A stretch of 47,356 nt of DNA from Flavobacteriaceae bacterium (GTDB taxonomy: Bacteria; Bacteroidota; Bacteroidia; Flavobacteriales; Flavobacteriaceae), in assembly GCA_027073495.1 (NCBI GenBank), contig JALSVQ010000101.1, positions 1 through 47,356 of the forward strand. Reading direction: 5' to 3'. Shown here piece after piece: positions 16,980-25,258 of the stretch; the stretch's first letter is position 1; each line of letters starts with the position of its first letter. The notes beneath the pieces were generated by a model, which was not told where the DNA came from, ran no database searches, and saw only the letters and a list, made by a program, of their open reading frames with translations. The position numbers were made by a program, and so were the translations under genes.

Positions 16980-17336
16980 TTATTTTTTATCTAAGCGCTT
17001 TTGTTTACGATTAAAACGCGCTTGTTTTCTTTTATTTTTTTTCAATTTTTTTAATCGCAATTTTTCAGATTCAAATGCTTTAATGGTTTTATCATCAATA
17101 ATATTGGTAATATCCACATCGTAATTTAAAGCACGCAATTTGTATTGAAGCCCTTTAAGCTTACCTTCTTTTTTTATTTTGAATAATTCAGCATCGATTT
17201 TTGTCCATTTATGAGTAGTCTCATCATAGCACATAACATATTTTGATGTCGCACCTTTCTTAGATGTACTTTGCGCTTGAATGGTTACAGTAGCAAAAAG
17301 CAAAATAACGCTTGCAAATAGTTTTAAATTTTTCAT
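16980..17336 (-). CDS. Small basic secreted protein, unrecognised
   Basis: A 118-residue protein with a signal peptide cleaved near residue 21 (ending TIQAQS). The mature part contains YVMCYDETTHKWTKID and LKGLQYKLRALNYDVDIT, followed by a C-terminus made mainly of lysine and arginine. The middle has the look of a small peptidoglycan-binding-like repeat (RALNYDVDITNIIDDKTIKA), but the match is weak. A Bacteroidota -7 box at 17375-17382 precedes it. It is monocistronic: a convergent kinase gene lies downstream and rlmH, codirectional, lies 94 bp upstream. Confidence 0.75.
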   Translation of the reverse strand: MKNLKLFASVILLFATVTIQAQSTSKKGATSKYVMCYDETTHKWTKIDAELFKIKKEGKLKGLQYKLRALNYDVDITNIIDDKTIKAFESEKLRLKKLKKNKRKQARFNRKQKRLDKK

Positions 17337-17374
17337 AAGTATTTAATTATTTCTTAGTGTTTCGTGTTTCTAGT

Positions 17375-17382
17375 CAAATGTA
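17375..17382 (-). promoter_or_regulatory. Bacteroidota -7 box for the gene at 16980
   Basis: Minus-strand TACATTTG, an exact TAnnTTTG match, 38 bases upstream of the ATG at 17336. Confidence 0.5.
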
Positions 17383-17430
17383 CAAAACTTTTTTTAATAA
17401 AAACTCTTGCAATAAAGTCTTCTCACTACA

Positions 17431-17904
17431 TTACCGATGATGATACGGTTCATTCTTCAAAATTGTAAAACCTCTATAGATTTGTTCTACAACAAAAAGA
17501 CGTACCATTTGATGCGAAAATGTCATTTTTGAAAGTGCTATTTTTTCATTCGCACGTTTGTAAATTGCTTCTGAAAAACCATAAGGACCTCCGATAATAA
17601 ACACGAGTTGCTTTGCTCCCGAATTCATCTTTTTTTGGAGATAAAATGAAAAACCTACGGAGTCAAATTGTTTTCCGTTTTCATCTAATAACACCACATA
17701 ATCACTTGTTTGCAATTGTTTCTCAAGCAACTCACCTTCTTTTTCTTTCTGCTGTTTCTCGCTAAGATACTTGCTTTTTTTTACATCTGGAATAACAAAA
17801 AGTTCAAAGCCGATATAATGTTTTAACCTATTTTCGTATTTTGTAATAAGTTGCTGCAATGCCTGTTCATCTGTTTTACCTATTGCTATTAGTTTTATTT
17901 TCAT
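17431..17904 (-). CDS. rlmH: 23S rRNA (pseudouridine1915-N3)-methyltransferase RlmH
   Basis: A 157-residue SPOUT-family methyltransferase of full family length. It methylates pseudouridine 1915 in helix 69 of 23S rRNA using S-adenosylmethionine. The SAM-binding knot is visible as FIIGGPYGFSE, and the C-terminal motif HQMVRLFVVEQIYRGF...YHH is diagnostic. The start MKIKLIAIGKT is typical of the family. A -7 box TAACTTTG (17924-17931) with a TTTG 23 bases further upstream forms a promoter that overlaps the divergent promoter of the YihY-type gene. Confidence 0.97.
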   Translation of the reverse strand: MKIKLIAIGKTDEQALQQLITKYENRLKHYIGFELFVIPDVKKSKYLSEKQQKEKEGELLEKQLQTSDYVVLLDENGKQFDSVGFSFYLQKKMNSGAKQLVFIIGGPYGFSEAIYKRANEKIALSKMTFSHQMVRLFVVEQIYRGFTILKNEPYHHR

Positions 17905-17920
17905 ATGCTTGCTATTATAA

Positions 17921-17952
17921 TTGCAAAGTTAACGTATTATTTAATACATTTG
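17921..17952 (+). promoter_or_regulatory. Promoter of the YihY-type gene
   Basis: TTG at 17921-17923 and TACATTTG at 17945-17952, spaced 21 bases, match the Bacteroidota -33/-7 pattern. The start codon follows 26 bases after the -7 box. It overlaps the divergent rlmH promoter. Confidence 0.6.
17924..17931 (-). promoter_or_regulatory. Bacteroidota -7 box for rlmH
   Basis: Minus-strand TAACTTTG, 20 bases from the rlmH ATG. A TTTG lies 23 bases upstream of it on the same strand. Confidence 0.5.
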
Positions 17953-17977
17953 TAATTCAAACCAAAAAGCAACGAAT

Positions 17978-18904
17978 TTGACAAAACCCATAGAAGCGCG
18001 CATCAATAAAATACCTGTGGTAAAACATTTGGCACGTTTAGCTAAAAAAATTCCAATTCCAGGACTGCAAGGCATGAGTCTTTATGATATTTTAGAACTC
18101 TATGTTTTAGGTATTGTTCGTGGTGCTTTAACTTCTCGAGCAGGCTCCATAGCATTTAGTTTTTTCTTGGCATTATTTCCTTTTTTACTTTTTATCCTTA
18201 CACTGATTCCTTTTGTTCCTATTGATGGCTTTCAAGATGATTTTTTGGGCATGGTAGAAACCATGTTACCTCCAAAAACTTCAGATGCTGTAGATGGCGT
18301 TATCAATGATATTATTAATAATAAATATAGTGGTTTACTCTCTTTTGGTTTCTTAATGTCTATGTTTTTAATGACCAACGGTGTCAATGCTATTTTTGGT
18401 GGTTTTGAATACAGCTATCATAAAATTAAAACACGTTCCATCATAAGAATGTATGGCGTTGCTTTTGCTACATCTTTAGTATTGGCATTTTTACTCATTA
18501 TATCCGTAGCTGTCATCGTAGAGATGCAGATGGGAATAAGCAAACTTGAGCAACACAATTTGGTCAATGACTCCCTATTTTGGATGCGTTTTGTCAGGAC
18601 AGCTGTCGTTGCATTTACACTTTTGGTTGGCGTCTCTTTACTTTTTTATGTAGGAACACGCGAAGGAAAACACCTGCCTTTTTTCTCCGCAGGTGCTATA
18701 TTTACAACTATTTTCTTTGCGCTAAATTTCTATCTTTTTGGCATTTATGTAATGAAGTTTGCTACTTATAACAAGCTTTACGGTTCTATAGGAACGCTTT
18801 TAATATTGATGCTTTTTGTATGGCTCAATTCGATTATATTATTACTCGGTTTTGAATTAAACGCTAGTATCATTCGTTGTAAAAAAATAAAGCAAATCTC
18901 CTGA
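17978..18904 (+). CDS. YihY/BrkB-family inner-membrane protein
   Basis: A 308-residue membrane protein with about six hydrophobic helices. The family signature is seen in ALTSRAGSIAFSFFLALFPF near the first helix, in LMTNGVNAIFGGFEYSY in the middle, and in YGSIGTLLILMLFVWLNSII near the end. The start codon is TTG, chosen because MTKPIEARINKIPVV resembles the usual family N-terminus and a promoter lies just upstream; the next in-frame ATG would remove about 30 residues. The stop overlaps the priA start (TGATG), so the genes are translationally coupled. YihY proteins are sometimes called ribonuclease BN, but that name was a misassignment; the function is unknown. Confidence 0.92.
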   Translation: MTKPIEARINKIPVVKHLARLAKKIPIPGLQGMSLYDILELYVLGIVRGALTSRAGSIAFSFFLALFPFLLFILTLIPFVPIDGFQDDFLGMVETMLPPKTSDAVDGVINDIINNKYSGLLSFGFLMSMFLMTNGVNAIFGGFEYSYHKIKTRSIIRMYGVAFATSLVLAFLLIISVAVIVEMQMGISKLEQHNLVNDSLFWMRFVRTAVVAFTLLVGVSLLFYVGTREGKHLPFFSAGAIFTTIFFALNFYLFGIYVMKFATYNKLYGSIGTLLILMLFVWLNSIILLLGFELNASIIRCKKIKQIS

Positions 18905-21360
18905 TGGCAGTCTTTTTTATTGATGTCATATTGCCAAGACCACTGCAGCAAACATTTACGTATCAAGTATCTGAAAGTGAATACCATTTTGTACAAAACG
19001 GTATGCGCGTAGCAGTACCATTTGGAAAAAACAGCAATACCATTCACACGGCGCTAATCATTGGCAAGCACCAAAAGCCACCAGAACGCTATGTTGCTAA
19101 AGAAATACATCAAATACTGGAAGACAAACCTATTGTAACCGAAAACCAAATAGCACTTTGGCAATGGATATCAAACTATTACCTCTGCCCTATTGGCGAT
19201 ATTTTCCGCGCCGCAATGCCTAGCGCTTTTATTCTTGAAAGCGAAACCCTTATCCGAAAGAAAACAACAGCAACATTAGATGAATTATCTTTAAATGATA
19301 ATGAATACCTTGTCTTAGAGGCTTTGGATCAACAAGCAAATTTAGTGATAAAAGACATCTCAAAATTACTCTCAAAAAAAAATGTATTACCTATAGTAAA
19401 AAAGCTAATAGACAAAGGATATATTGAAACGCAAGAAGCCATTTATGCCAAATACAAGCCCAAGCTTATAAAATACGTTTTACTCAATCCTATTTATGAA
19501 AAAGAAAATGCTTTAAATGAACTACTCAATCAATTATCGCGTGCAGAAAAACAACGTGAATTAATCCTCAGTTTCTTTAGCCTAAAAGCAAAAAATAAGA
19601 CGGTACGCGCCAAAGCGTTAATCAAAGCTGCAGGAAGCAACACAGCTGTACTCAAAGCTTTGGTCAACAAAGAAATATTACAAATTGATTATCAGCAAGA
19701 AGACCGTGTATTATTTAATGGCGGACATCAAGCGCTCCCTGTATTAAATGAAGCGCAAGAAGCAGCATTAAAAAAAGTAAAACACAGTTTTGAAAGCAAA
19801 ACGACTTGCTTACTTCATGGCGTAACATCAAGTGGGAAAACGGCTATCTATACACAACTTATTCAAGAGCAATTAGATCAAGACAAACAAGTCTTATTCT
19901 TAGTTCCTGAAATAGCATTGACAACACAGTTAATAGCTCGATTAAAACGTTATTTTGGTAATAAAATAGTGGTTTATCATTCTAAATATAGTAGCAACGA
20001 ACGTGTAGAAGTTTGGAAAAATGTATTGCAAAAAAACAAAACAGCTCAATTAATTATTGGCGCTCGTTCTTCTATTTTTCTACCTTTTCAAGACCTTGGG
20101 CTCATCATTGTAGATGAAGAACATGAGGTTTCGTACAAGCAGTTTGACCCATCGCCACGTTATCATGCACGAGACACTGCTATAGTGCTTGCTCAAAAAC
20201 ATCAAGCAAAAATACTTCTTGGTTCTGCCACACCAGCCATTGAAACATACTACAATGCGCAGCAAGGAAAATACGGGTTAGTAACACTCGACAAGCGTTT
20301 TGGCGAAGTAAAAATGCCTCAAATTCAAGTCATTGATTTGAAAGAAAAATACTTCAAAAAACAAATGAAAGGGCACTATTCAGATACGTTATTAGAACAA
20401 ATGGAGCAAGCCTTATCCAAAGGAGAACAGGTTATTTTGTTTCAAAACAGACGGGGTTATGCGCCTGTGCTTAGCTGTCATACTTGTGGTGAGTCTCCAG
20501 AATGTCCCAATTGTGACGTAACACTTACTTATCACAAACACCACAATCAACTCCGCTGTCACTACTGTGGTTATGCTATGGCAGTACCACTAGTTTGTCC
20601 TGCTTGTAGTAGCAAAGATATAACGAGCAAAGGTTTTGGTACAGAGCAAGTAGAAAGCGAAATACAAGCGCTTTTTCCTGATTATAAAGTTGGTCGAATG
20701 GATTTTGATACCACCAAAGGAAAATACGGTTATCAAAAAATAATAAACAGTTTTCAATCACAAGAAATTGCAATCCTTGTAGGTACACAAATGCTAAGTA
20801 AAGGACTTGATTTTTCTAATGTAAGCCTTGTCGGTGTTTTAAATGCCGATAACCTCTTGCATTTTCCTGATTTTAGAGCACACGAACACAGTTTTCAATT
20901 GCTCACACAAGTAGCAGGGCGCTCTGGAAGAAGCAAAAAACAAGGACAAGTACACATTCAAACCTTTAACCCCAAGCATAAAACCTTACAGCAAGTCATC
21001 ACCAATGATTATATGGCTTGTTATACTACAGAACTACAAGAACGGAAACAATTTCTTTATCCGCCATTTTATAGACTCATCCGCATAAGCATAAAACATC
21101 GTGATTTTGATCGCACGCAAGAGGCATCTGCTTGGTTTGCTCAAGCTTTGCGTCAAACCTTTGGCGCGCAAGTTCTAGGTCCTGAAACACCTGCTATTGG
21201 ACGTATTCGTAACTTGTATATTCGTACTATTTTACTCAAAATACCACCGAAACAATCCTTGACTAAAAGTAAAGCAGCACTGCTCAAAATACAAAGGCAC
21301 TTTGAAGCTATAGCACAGTATCGCGCGGTGCGTTTACTTATTGATGTGGATGCGTATTAA
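18904..21360 (+). CDS. priA: Primosomal protein N' (replication restart helicase PriA)
   Basis: An 818-residue superfamily 2 helicase that recognises stalled forks and reloads the replisome. The N-terminal DNA-binding domain starts FFIDVILPRPLQQTFTY. Walker A is GVTSSGKTAIY (about residue 305), the DEEH box is IIVDEEHEVSYKQFD, and motif III reads LLGSATPAIE. The zinc-binding insert carries the eight expected cysteines in CHTCGESPECPNC and CHYCGY...CPACSS. Later helicase motifs are GTEQVESEI, GTQMLSKGLDF and QVAGRSGR. Length and domain order are normal. It starts within the stop codon of the upstream YihY-type gene. No terminator is obvious; a weak hairpin lies at 21420-21446. Confidence 0.97.
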   Translation: MAVFFIDVILPRPLQQTFTYQVSESEYHFVQNGMRVAVPFGKNSNTIHTALIIGKHQKPPERYVAKEIHQILEDKPIVTENQIALWQWISNYYLCPIGDIFRAAMPSAFILESETLIRKKTTATLDELSLNDNEYLVLEALDQQANLVIKDISKLLSKKNVLPIVKKLIDKGYIETQEAIYAKYKPKLIKYVLLNPIYEKENALNELLNQLSRAEKQRELILSFFSLKAKNKTVRAKALIKAAGSNTAVLKALVNKEILQIDYQQEDRVLFNGGHQALPVLNEAQEAALKKVKHSFESKTTCLLHGVTSSGKTAIYTQLIQEQLDQDKQVLFLVPEIALTTQLIARLKRYFGNKIVVYHSKYSSNERVEVWKNVLQKNKTAQLIIGARSSIFLPFQDLGLIIVDEEHEVSYKQFDPSPRYHARDTAIVLAQKHQAKILLGSATPAIETYYNAQQGKYGLVTLDKRFGEVKMPQIQVIDLKEKYFKKQMKGHYSDTLLEQMEQALSKGEQVILFQNRRGYAPVLSCHTCGESPECPNCDVTLTYHKHHNQLRCHYCGYAMAVPLVCPACSSKDITSKGFGTEQVESEIQALFPDYKVGRMDFDTTKGKYGYQKIINSFQSQEIAILVGTQMLSKGLDFSNVSLVGVLNADNLLHFPDFRAHEHSFQLLTQVAGRSGRSKKQGQVHIQTFNPKHKTLQQVITNDYMACYTTELQERKQFLYPPFYRLIRISIKHRDFDRTQEASAWFAQALRQTFGAQVLGPETPAIGRIRNLYIRTILLKIPPKQSLTKSKAALLKIQRHFEAIAQYRAVRLLIDVDAY

Positions 21361-21419
21361 GTGATGAGTGAAAAAAGTATTCTCCAAATTAATTTTGATA
21401 CAAAATAATAATAATTTTT

Positions 21420-21446
21420 AATGTTGTCCTCCAATTATGCAACATT
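21420..21446. terminator. Weak hairpin between convergent genes
   Basis: AATGTTG (21420-21426) and its complement CAACATT (21440-21446) flank a 13-base loop between priA and the convergent gene at 21524. There is no strong T run, so termination is uncertain. Confidence 0.3.
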
Positions 21447-21452
21447 TATAAT

Positions 21453-21481
21453 TTCGACAAAATGAAGAACGAAGGTTTCTC
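21453..21481. repeat. Degenerate fragment of a dispersed repeat
   Basis: The segment TTTCGACAAAATGAAGAACG, followed by AAGGTTTCTC, resembles the end of the repeat at 28240-28329 read on the other strand. It is a short and imperfect match in an intergenic gap. Confidence 0.3.
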
Positions 21482-21523
21482 AAACATGGCAGAGAAAGGA
21501 AAAAAAAATCAATTTCACTGTTC

Positions 21524-22357
21524 CTACCTTGTCATTTTATAACTTTGATAACATTCTAAGATAGCATCCAAAAACTGAAGATCATTCGCTTTTTTTATAA
21601 ATGCATCAGAATAGTGACAACTATTTAATATCTCATCCAAATCTTCTTTTTGAACTTCAAGAAGCACCATTATAAGCTCTCTATCATAGCGGTCAATCAA
21701 TAAATTTTCTATTTCATCAGCTTCTTTCATTTTACGAAGTTTACGCATCTGTTTAGGTCGTGAGCCAAACATACTATATAAAAAGTCAACAGGTTTAAAG
21801 ATTGCTGCAAGTGGATTGTTAATTACCTTACTCGCATCATATTGCTTCAAAACAACGCCTTGATTAGGTATACCTCTAGTATCAACTTCGTAAGCGGTAT
21901 GTGTTGGGATAAACTTGGCATCCGTTTCGAGTACTCCAACAAGTTTATATGAACTCACAGAAACTTCTGCAATCTCAAAAGGTTTAACCCGCATTATAAT
22001 TTTACTATTTACAATAGCAATCATATCTTGCGTAACAATTAATTGAATGGACTGATAGCCCAAATAAGAAATCAACAATCTATCGCCTACAAATACATCT
22101 AAAGCAAATTTACCATTTTCATCAGAAGAAACACCATTGAGGTTTTCTAGGTCGATAATATTAGCATTTTGCAATGGTTTTGAAATATTATCAGAAACAA
22201 CAATAGCATGCAGAGTCACCAATTCTTTATTAACTACAGTAGAATCTTGTACTTGTAGCACAATTGGTTTTTGAATAGAGTCAAGTTGTTTGGGTTTGAC
22301 TTGTGCAAACGAAATAACATTCCAAATAAATAGTATAAAAAATAGTTGTTTTCTCAT
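21524..22357 (-). CDS. Secreted protein with CarboxypepD_reg-like domain
   Basis: A 277-residue protein. The frame is open to 22393, but the ATG at 22357 gives a clean signal peptide (MRKQLFFILFIWNVISFAQ) and is preferred. After about 30 linker residues comes a CarboxypepD_reg-like (DUF4480-like) domain, about 45-125, recognised from LQNANIIDLENLNGVSSDENGKF read in two parts and from DRLLISYLGYQSIQL. The C-terminal half, with MRKLRKMKEADEIENLLIDRY, is charged and helical and unrecognised. It is probably periplasmic or outer-membrane-associated; several Flavobacteriaceae genomes carry such solitary genes of unknown role. It converges with priA. Confidence 0.82.
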   Translation of the reverse strand: MRKQLFFILFIWNVISFAQVKPKQLDSIQKPIVLQVQDSTVVNKELVTLHAIVVSDNISKPLQNANIIDLENLNGVSSDENGKFALDVFVGDRLLISYLGYQSIQLIVTQDMIAIVNSKIIMRVKPFEIAEVSVSSYKLVGVLETDAKFIPTHTAYEVDTRGIPNQGVVLKQYDASKVINNPLAAIFKPVDFLYSMFGSRPKQMRKLRKMKEADEIENLLIDRYDRELIMVLLEVQKEDLDEILNSCHYSDAFIKKANDLQFLDAILECYQSYKMTR

Positions 22358-22449
22358 TGTAAAATAATTGATGGAGTAAATGTATAAAAACAAGTAGCAA
22401 AAAACGGTGTATTTAACTATTATTTAACCGAAACCCTATCAAAATAGCT

Positions 22450-22457
22450 TACCTTTG
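22450..22457 (+). promoter_or_regulatory. Bacteroidota -7 box for mgsA
   Basis: TACCTTTG, an exact TAnnTTTG match, 19 bases before the mgsA ATG. Confidence 0.5.
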
Positions 22458-22476
22458 TGAAAAATTTAAGAATAAT

Positions 22477-22839
22477 ATGGAAATAGCAGTCATTTCACAT
22501 GATGGAAAAAAAGCAGAAATGGTTCAGTTTTTAATGGACAATAAAACACTCTTAAAACAAAAAGACATTCACATAGTTGCCACAGGAACTACTGGTTTAA
22601 AAGCAGAAAAAGCTGGTTTTAAGGTTACACGATTTTTATCAGGACCAATAGGTGGCGATGCCCAGATAGCGGTTCGAGTGGTAGAAGGCAAAACAGCTAT
22701 GGTTTTTTTCTTTAGAGATCCTTTAGAAAAACATCCGCATGAACCTGATATTTCTATGCTAATGCGTCTTTGTGATGTGCATAATGTACCTTTAGCTACC
22801 AATCCTGCAACAGCAGAATTATTAATTAAAAGTATTTAA
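22477..22839 (+). CDS. mgsA: Methylglyoxal synthase
   Basis: A 120-residue enzyme that converts dihydroxyacetone phosphate to methylglyoxal and phosphate, a bypass of lower glycolysis. Recognisable parts are the start AVISHDGKKAEMVQF, the phosphate-binding TGTTGL, the active-site stretch LSGPIGGDAQIAVRV with its catalytic aspartate, and FFRDPLEKHPHEPDI with the conserved histidine. It ends with VPLATNPATAELLI. It is shorter than the 152-residue E. coli enzyme mainly at the N-terminus, which is usual for the short form. It converges with pth, with four bases between the stop codons. Confidence 0.95.
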   Translation: MEIAVISHDGKKAEMVQFLMDNKTLLKQKDIHIVATGTTGLKAEKAGFKVTRFLSGPIGGDAQIAVRVVEGKTAMVFFFRDPLEKHPHEPDISMLMRLCDVHNVPLATNPATAELLIKSI

Positions 22840-22843
22840 ATAC

Positions 22844-23467
22844 CTATTTCCCATTAAATTGGTTCATTGTATTGGCTGTTCCTGCAGAGGCAAAACTCAA
22901 TATCAACTGAGTACTCAATGCTAAGCGTTCTTTGAGTTGTTCTTGCTCTTCTGCTGACCATTTACCAAGCACATAGTTTACTTGTCTTCCTTTTGAGAAA
23001 GCAGCTCCTATACCAAAACGAAAACGTGGATATTTATTCGTTTGGAGTATATTTTGAATATCTTTCAATCCATTATGACCGCCATCACTCCCTTTTGCTT
23101 TAAGACGGATAGATCCAAAAGTTAAATTTAAATCATCGGCAACAATTAAAAGATTTTCAATACCTATCTTTTCTTTTTGCATCCAATAATTTACTGCTTT
23201 ACCACTTAGATTCATATACGTACTCGGTTTTAGCAATATTAACTTTCTCCCTTTATGATTAAAGGAAGTGATACTACCCAGTTTTGCAGTTTCAAATGAT
23301 ACTTTTTTTTCTTTGGCTAAAGTATCAATGATTTTAAAACCAATATTATGTCTTGTATCAACATATTCTGTACCAATGTTTCCTAAGCCAACGATTAAAT
23401 ATTTTTTCAAAGTCTCTTTTTTTCTTTGTTTCTGAAAATGAATTATTTTATAAAAAAATGTAAACAT
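22844..23467 (-). CDS. pth: Peptidyl-tRNA hydrolase
   Basis: A 207-residue enzyme that releases peptides from prematurely dropped peptidyl-tRNA. The core begins KKYLIVGLGNIGTEYVDTRH with the catalytic histidine, followed by LKPSTYMNLSGKAV, IVADDLNLTFGSIRLK and GSDGGHNGLKDI. The frame is open up to 23506, but that region lies inside an intrinsic terminator hairpin, so the ATG at 23467 is preferred. The short N-terminal extension before the core matches what I recall of flavobacterial Pth proteins; the TTG at 23410 is a shorter alternative. It is third in the prs-rplY-pth order, but the terminator upstream suggests partly separate expression. Confidence 0.93.
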   Translation of the reverse strand: MFTFFYKIIHFQKQRKKETLKKYLIVGLGNIGTEYVDTRHNIGFKIIDTLAKEKKVSFETAKLGSITSFNHKGRKLILLKPSTYMNLSGKAVNYWMQKEKIGIENLLIVADDLNLTFGSIRLKAKGSDGGHNGLKDIQNILQTNKYPRFRFGIGAAFSKGRQVNYVLGKWSAEEQEQLKERLALSTQLILSFASAGTANTMNQFNGK

Positions 23468-23494
23468 TAAATTATTATTTATGCGAATATAAAA

Positions 23495-23524
23495 AAAGCA
23501 TCTCAATATAAATCAAGATGCTTT
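23495..23524 (-). terminator. Intrinsic terminator after rplY
   Basis: On the minus strand AAAGCATCT is followed by a 12-base loop, AGATGCTTT and a T run. It lies 24 bases after the rplY stop and 28 bases before the chosen pth start, so it acts as terminator or attenuator inside the prs-rplY-pth block. Confidence 0.8.
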
Positions 23525-23547
23525 AATATATTTTAAAAGGCTATTGA

Positions 23548-24150
23548 CTATTCTGCAGCCTCTGCTCCTTCTTCTGCTCCTTCTTCTTCTACATCTGCAG
23601 TTGCATTACGAGACGTTCTAACTTGAACAACAACAGTATTGTCTGCTTCAAGAAGTGTAAATTTATCATTTTTTAATTCAGTAACATATAATTTGCTACC
23701 AATTTTAAGATCAGTAATATCTGCTTCTATAGTATCAGGCAGATTAGCTGGTATGGCGCGTACTTTTAATCTACGTTTATTAAAACGTAAAGCACCACCA
23801 TTCAATACTCCAACAGAATTTCCTGTTAATATAACTGGTATATTCATAGTGATTTCTTTATCATCAAAAATTTGATAAAAATCAATATGCATTATACGGT
23901 CTGTTACTGGGTGAAACTGGATATCTTGCAAGATTGCATTATAAGTTTCTCCGTTTTCCAATTCAATTACTGCTGTATATACATTTGGAGTATATACCAA
24001 GTTCTTGAATGCAATTTCTTTTGCTGAAAAGTGAACTGATTTTTCTCCTCCGTATAATACGCAAGGTACCTTTTCAGCATTACGTAAGGCTTTTGAATCT
24101 TTCTTGCCTACGCTTTCTCTTTTTGATCCTTTGATTGTAATCGATTTCAT
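23548..24150 (-). CDS. rplY: 50S ribosomal protein L25 / general stress protein Ctc
   Basis: A 200-residue L25 of the long Ctc (TL5) form. The N-terminal 5S rRNA-binding domain starts [20 protein letters not shown] and contains [10 protein letters not shown]; the C-terminal domain (about 95-185) contains [18 protein letters not shown] and [12 protein letters not shown]. The tail is very acidic, rich in glutamate and alanine, as is common in this family. It sits 22 bp downstream of prs, the conserved bacterial gene order, and a strong terminator follows it. Confidence 0.96.
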   Translation of the reverse strand: MKSITIKGSKRESVGKKDSKALRNAEKVPCVLYGGEKSVHFSAKEIAFKNLVYTPNVYTAVIELENGETYNAILQDIQFHPVTDRIMHIDFYQIFDDKEITMNIPVILTGNSVGVLNGGALRFNKRRLKVRAIPANLPDTIEADITDLKIGSKLYVTELKNDKFTLLEADNTVVVQVRTSRNATADVEEEGAEEGAEAAE

Positions 24151-24172
24151 TGTTACATGATTTTAATTAATG

Positions 24173-25114
24173 TTACATTATAAATTCGCCACTGATAGAA
24201 CTATGCTCATGAACATTTTTCATAACCTTAGCGAATAACGGGGCGCAAGATACTATTTTTATTTTAGTTGAAGCACCTTTTTTTATAGGAATTGTATCGG
24301 TAACGACAAGTTCGGTAAGTTTGGAGTTTTCTATAGTTTGATATGCCTGACCAGAAAGCACTGCATGTGTTGCTATAGCGCGCACACTGACAGCACCACG
24401 ATCGAGCATAAGATTGGCTGCGCGTGCCAAAGTGCCGCCTGAATCTACCAAATCATCAACTAGAATTACATTTTTTCCTGCTACATCTCCTATAAGCTCC
24501 ATTTCTTCTATTTGATTGAGTGCATTACGCTGTTTGTAGCAAATAACCACTTCCGAATTCAGATGTTTTGAATAGGCATAAGCGCGTTTTGAACCACCCA
24601 TATCAGGCGAAGCTATAATTAAATTATCGAGATTTAAATTTTCTATATATGGCAATAATATACTTGATGCGTACAAATGATCTACTGGCTTTTCAAAAAA
24701 ACCTTGAATCTGATCAGCATGCAAATCCATAGTCATAATACGTGTTGCACCTGCAGTTTCTAGCAGTTTTGCCACTAATTTAGCTGTAATAGGCACGCGA
24801 GGTTTGTCTTTTCTATCTTGTCTTGCCCATCCAAAATAAGGAATTACCGCAGTGATATGCCCTGCCGAAGCGCGTTTGGCAGCATCGCATAATAAGAGCA
24901 TTTCCATAAGATTGTCACTAGGCGAAAAGGTAGATCCGATAATAAAAACGCGGCGTCCGCGTACGGTTTCATTAAAAGCAGGACGAAATTCGCCATCAGT
25001 AAATTTTCGAAAGTCAATTGATCCTAGATTTGCTCCGTATTGGGAGGCAATAGCTGTAGCAAGTGTTTCACTATTAGAGAGTGAAAATAGCTTGGGTTTT
25101 AAGTTGTGTGACAT
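24173..25114 (-). CDS. prs: Ribose-phosphate pyrophosphokinase (PRPP synthetase)
   Basis: A 313-residue enzyme making phosphoribosyl pyrophosphate from ribose 5-phosphate and ATP, the precursor of nucleotides, histidine and tryptophan. Visible motifs are FRKFTDGEFRPAFNETVRG, YFGWARQDRKDKPRVPITAK, the catalytic histidine in MTMDLHADQIQGFF, and the PRPP-binding loop VILVDDLVDSGGTLARA. Length is normal. A -7 box lies at 25144-25151. A large 5' part of this gene and its promoter occurs again, decayed, at 25993-26556. First gene of the prs-rplY-pth block. Confidence 0.97.
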   Translation of the reverse strand: MSHNLKPKLFSLSNSETLATAIASQYGANLGSIDFRKFTDGEFRPAFNETVRGRRVFIIGSTFSPSDNLMEMLLLCDAAKRASAGHITAVIPYFGWARQDRKDKPRVPITAKLVAKLLETAGATRIMTMDLHADQIQGFFEKPVDHLYASSILLPYIENLNLDNLIIASPDMGGSKRAYAYSKHLNSEVVICYKQRNALNQIEEMELIGDVAGKNVILVDDLVDSGGTLARAANLMLDRGAVSVRAIATHAVLSGQAYQTIENSKLTELVVTDTIPIKKGASTKIKIVSCAPLFAKVMKNVHEHSSISGEFIM

Positions 25115-25143
25115 GATAAATTAGTATATTTAGTTGTGTGCTA

Positions 25144-25151
25144 CAAAGCTA
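25144..25151 (-). promoter_or_regulatory. Bacteroidota -7 box for prs
   Basis: Minus-strand TAGCTTTG, an exact TAnnTTTG match, about 30 bases before the prs ATG. The same box is duplicated at 26496-26503 in front of the prs pseudogene. Confidence 0.55.
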
Positions 25152-25258
25152 AACTATTTCATACAAATGGAAAGAAATTTATTTCAAAATTACTTTTATA
25201 AATTCAAATTGTGTCACCAATTTTTTTGTTTGTATTTTGATAATTTAATTTGTGCTGA

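Noticed and set aside
23468-23506. Upstream extension of pth to 23506
   Set aside because: The extra codons begin at a TTG inside an intrinsic terminator hairpin, and the ATG at 23467 gives the N-terminus expected for the family in relatives.
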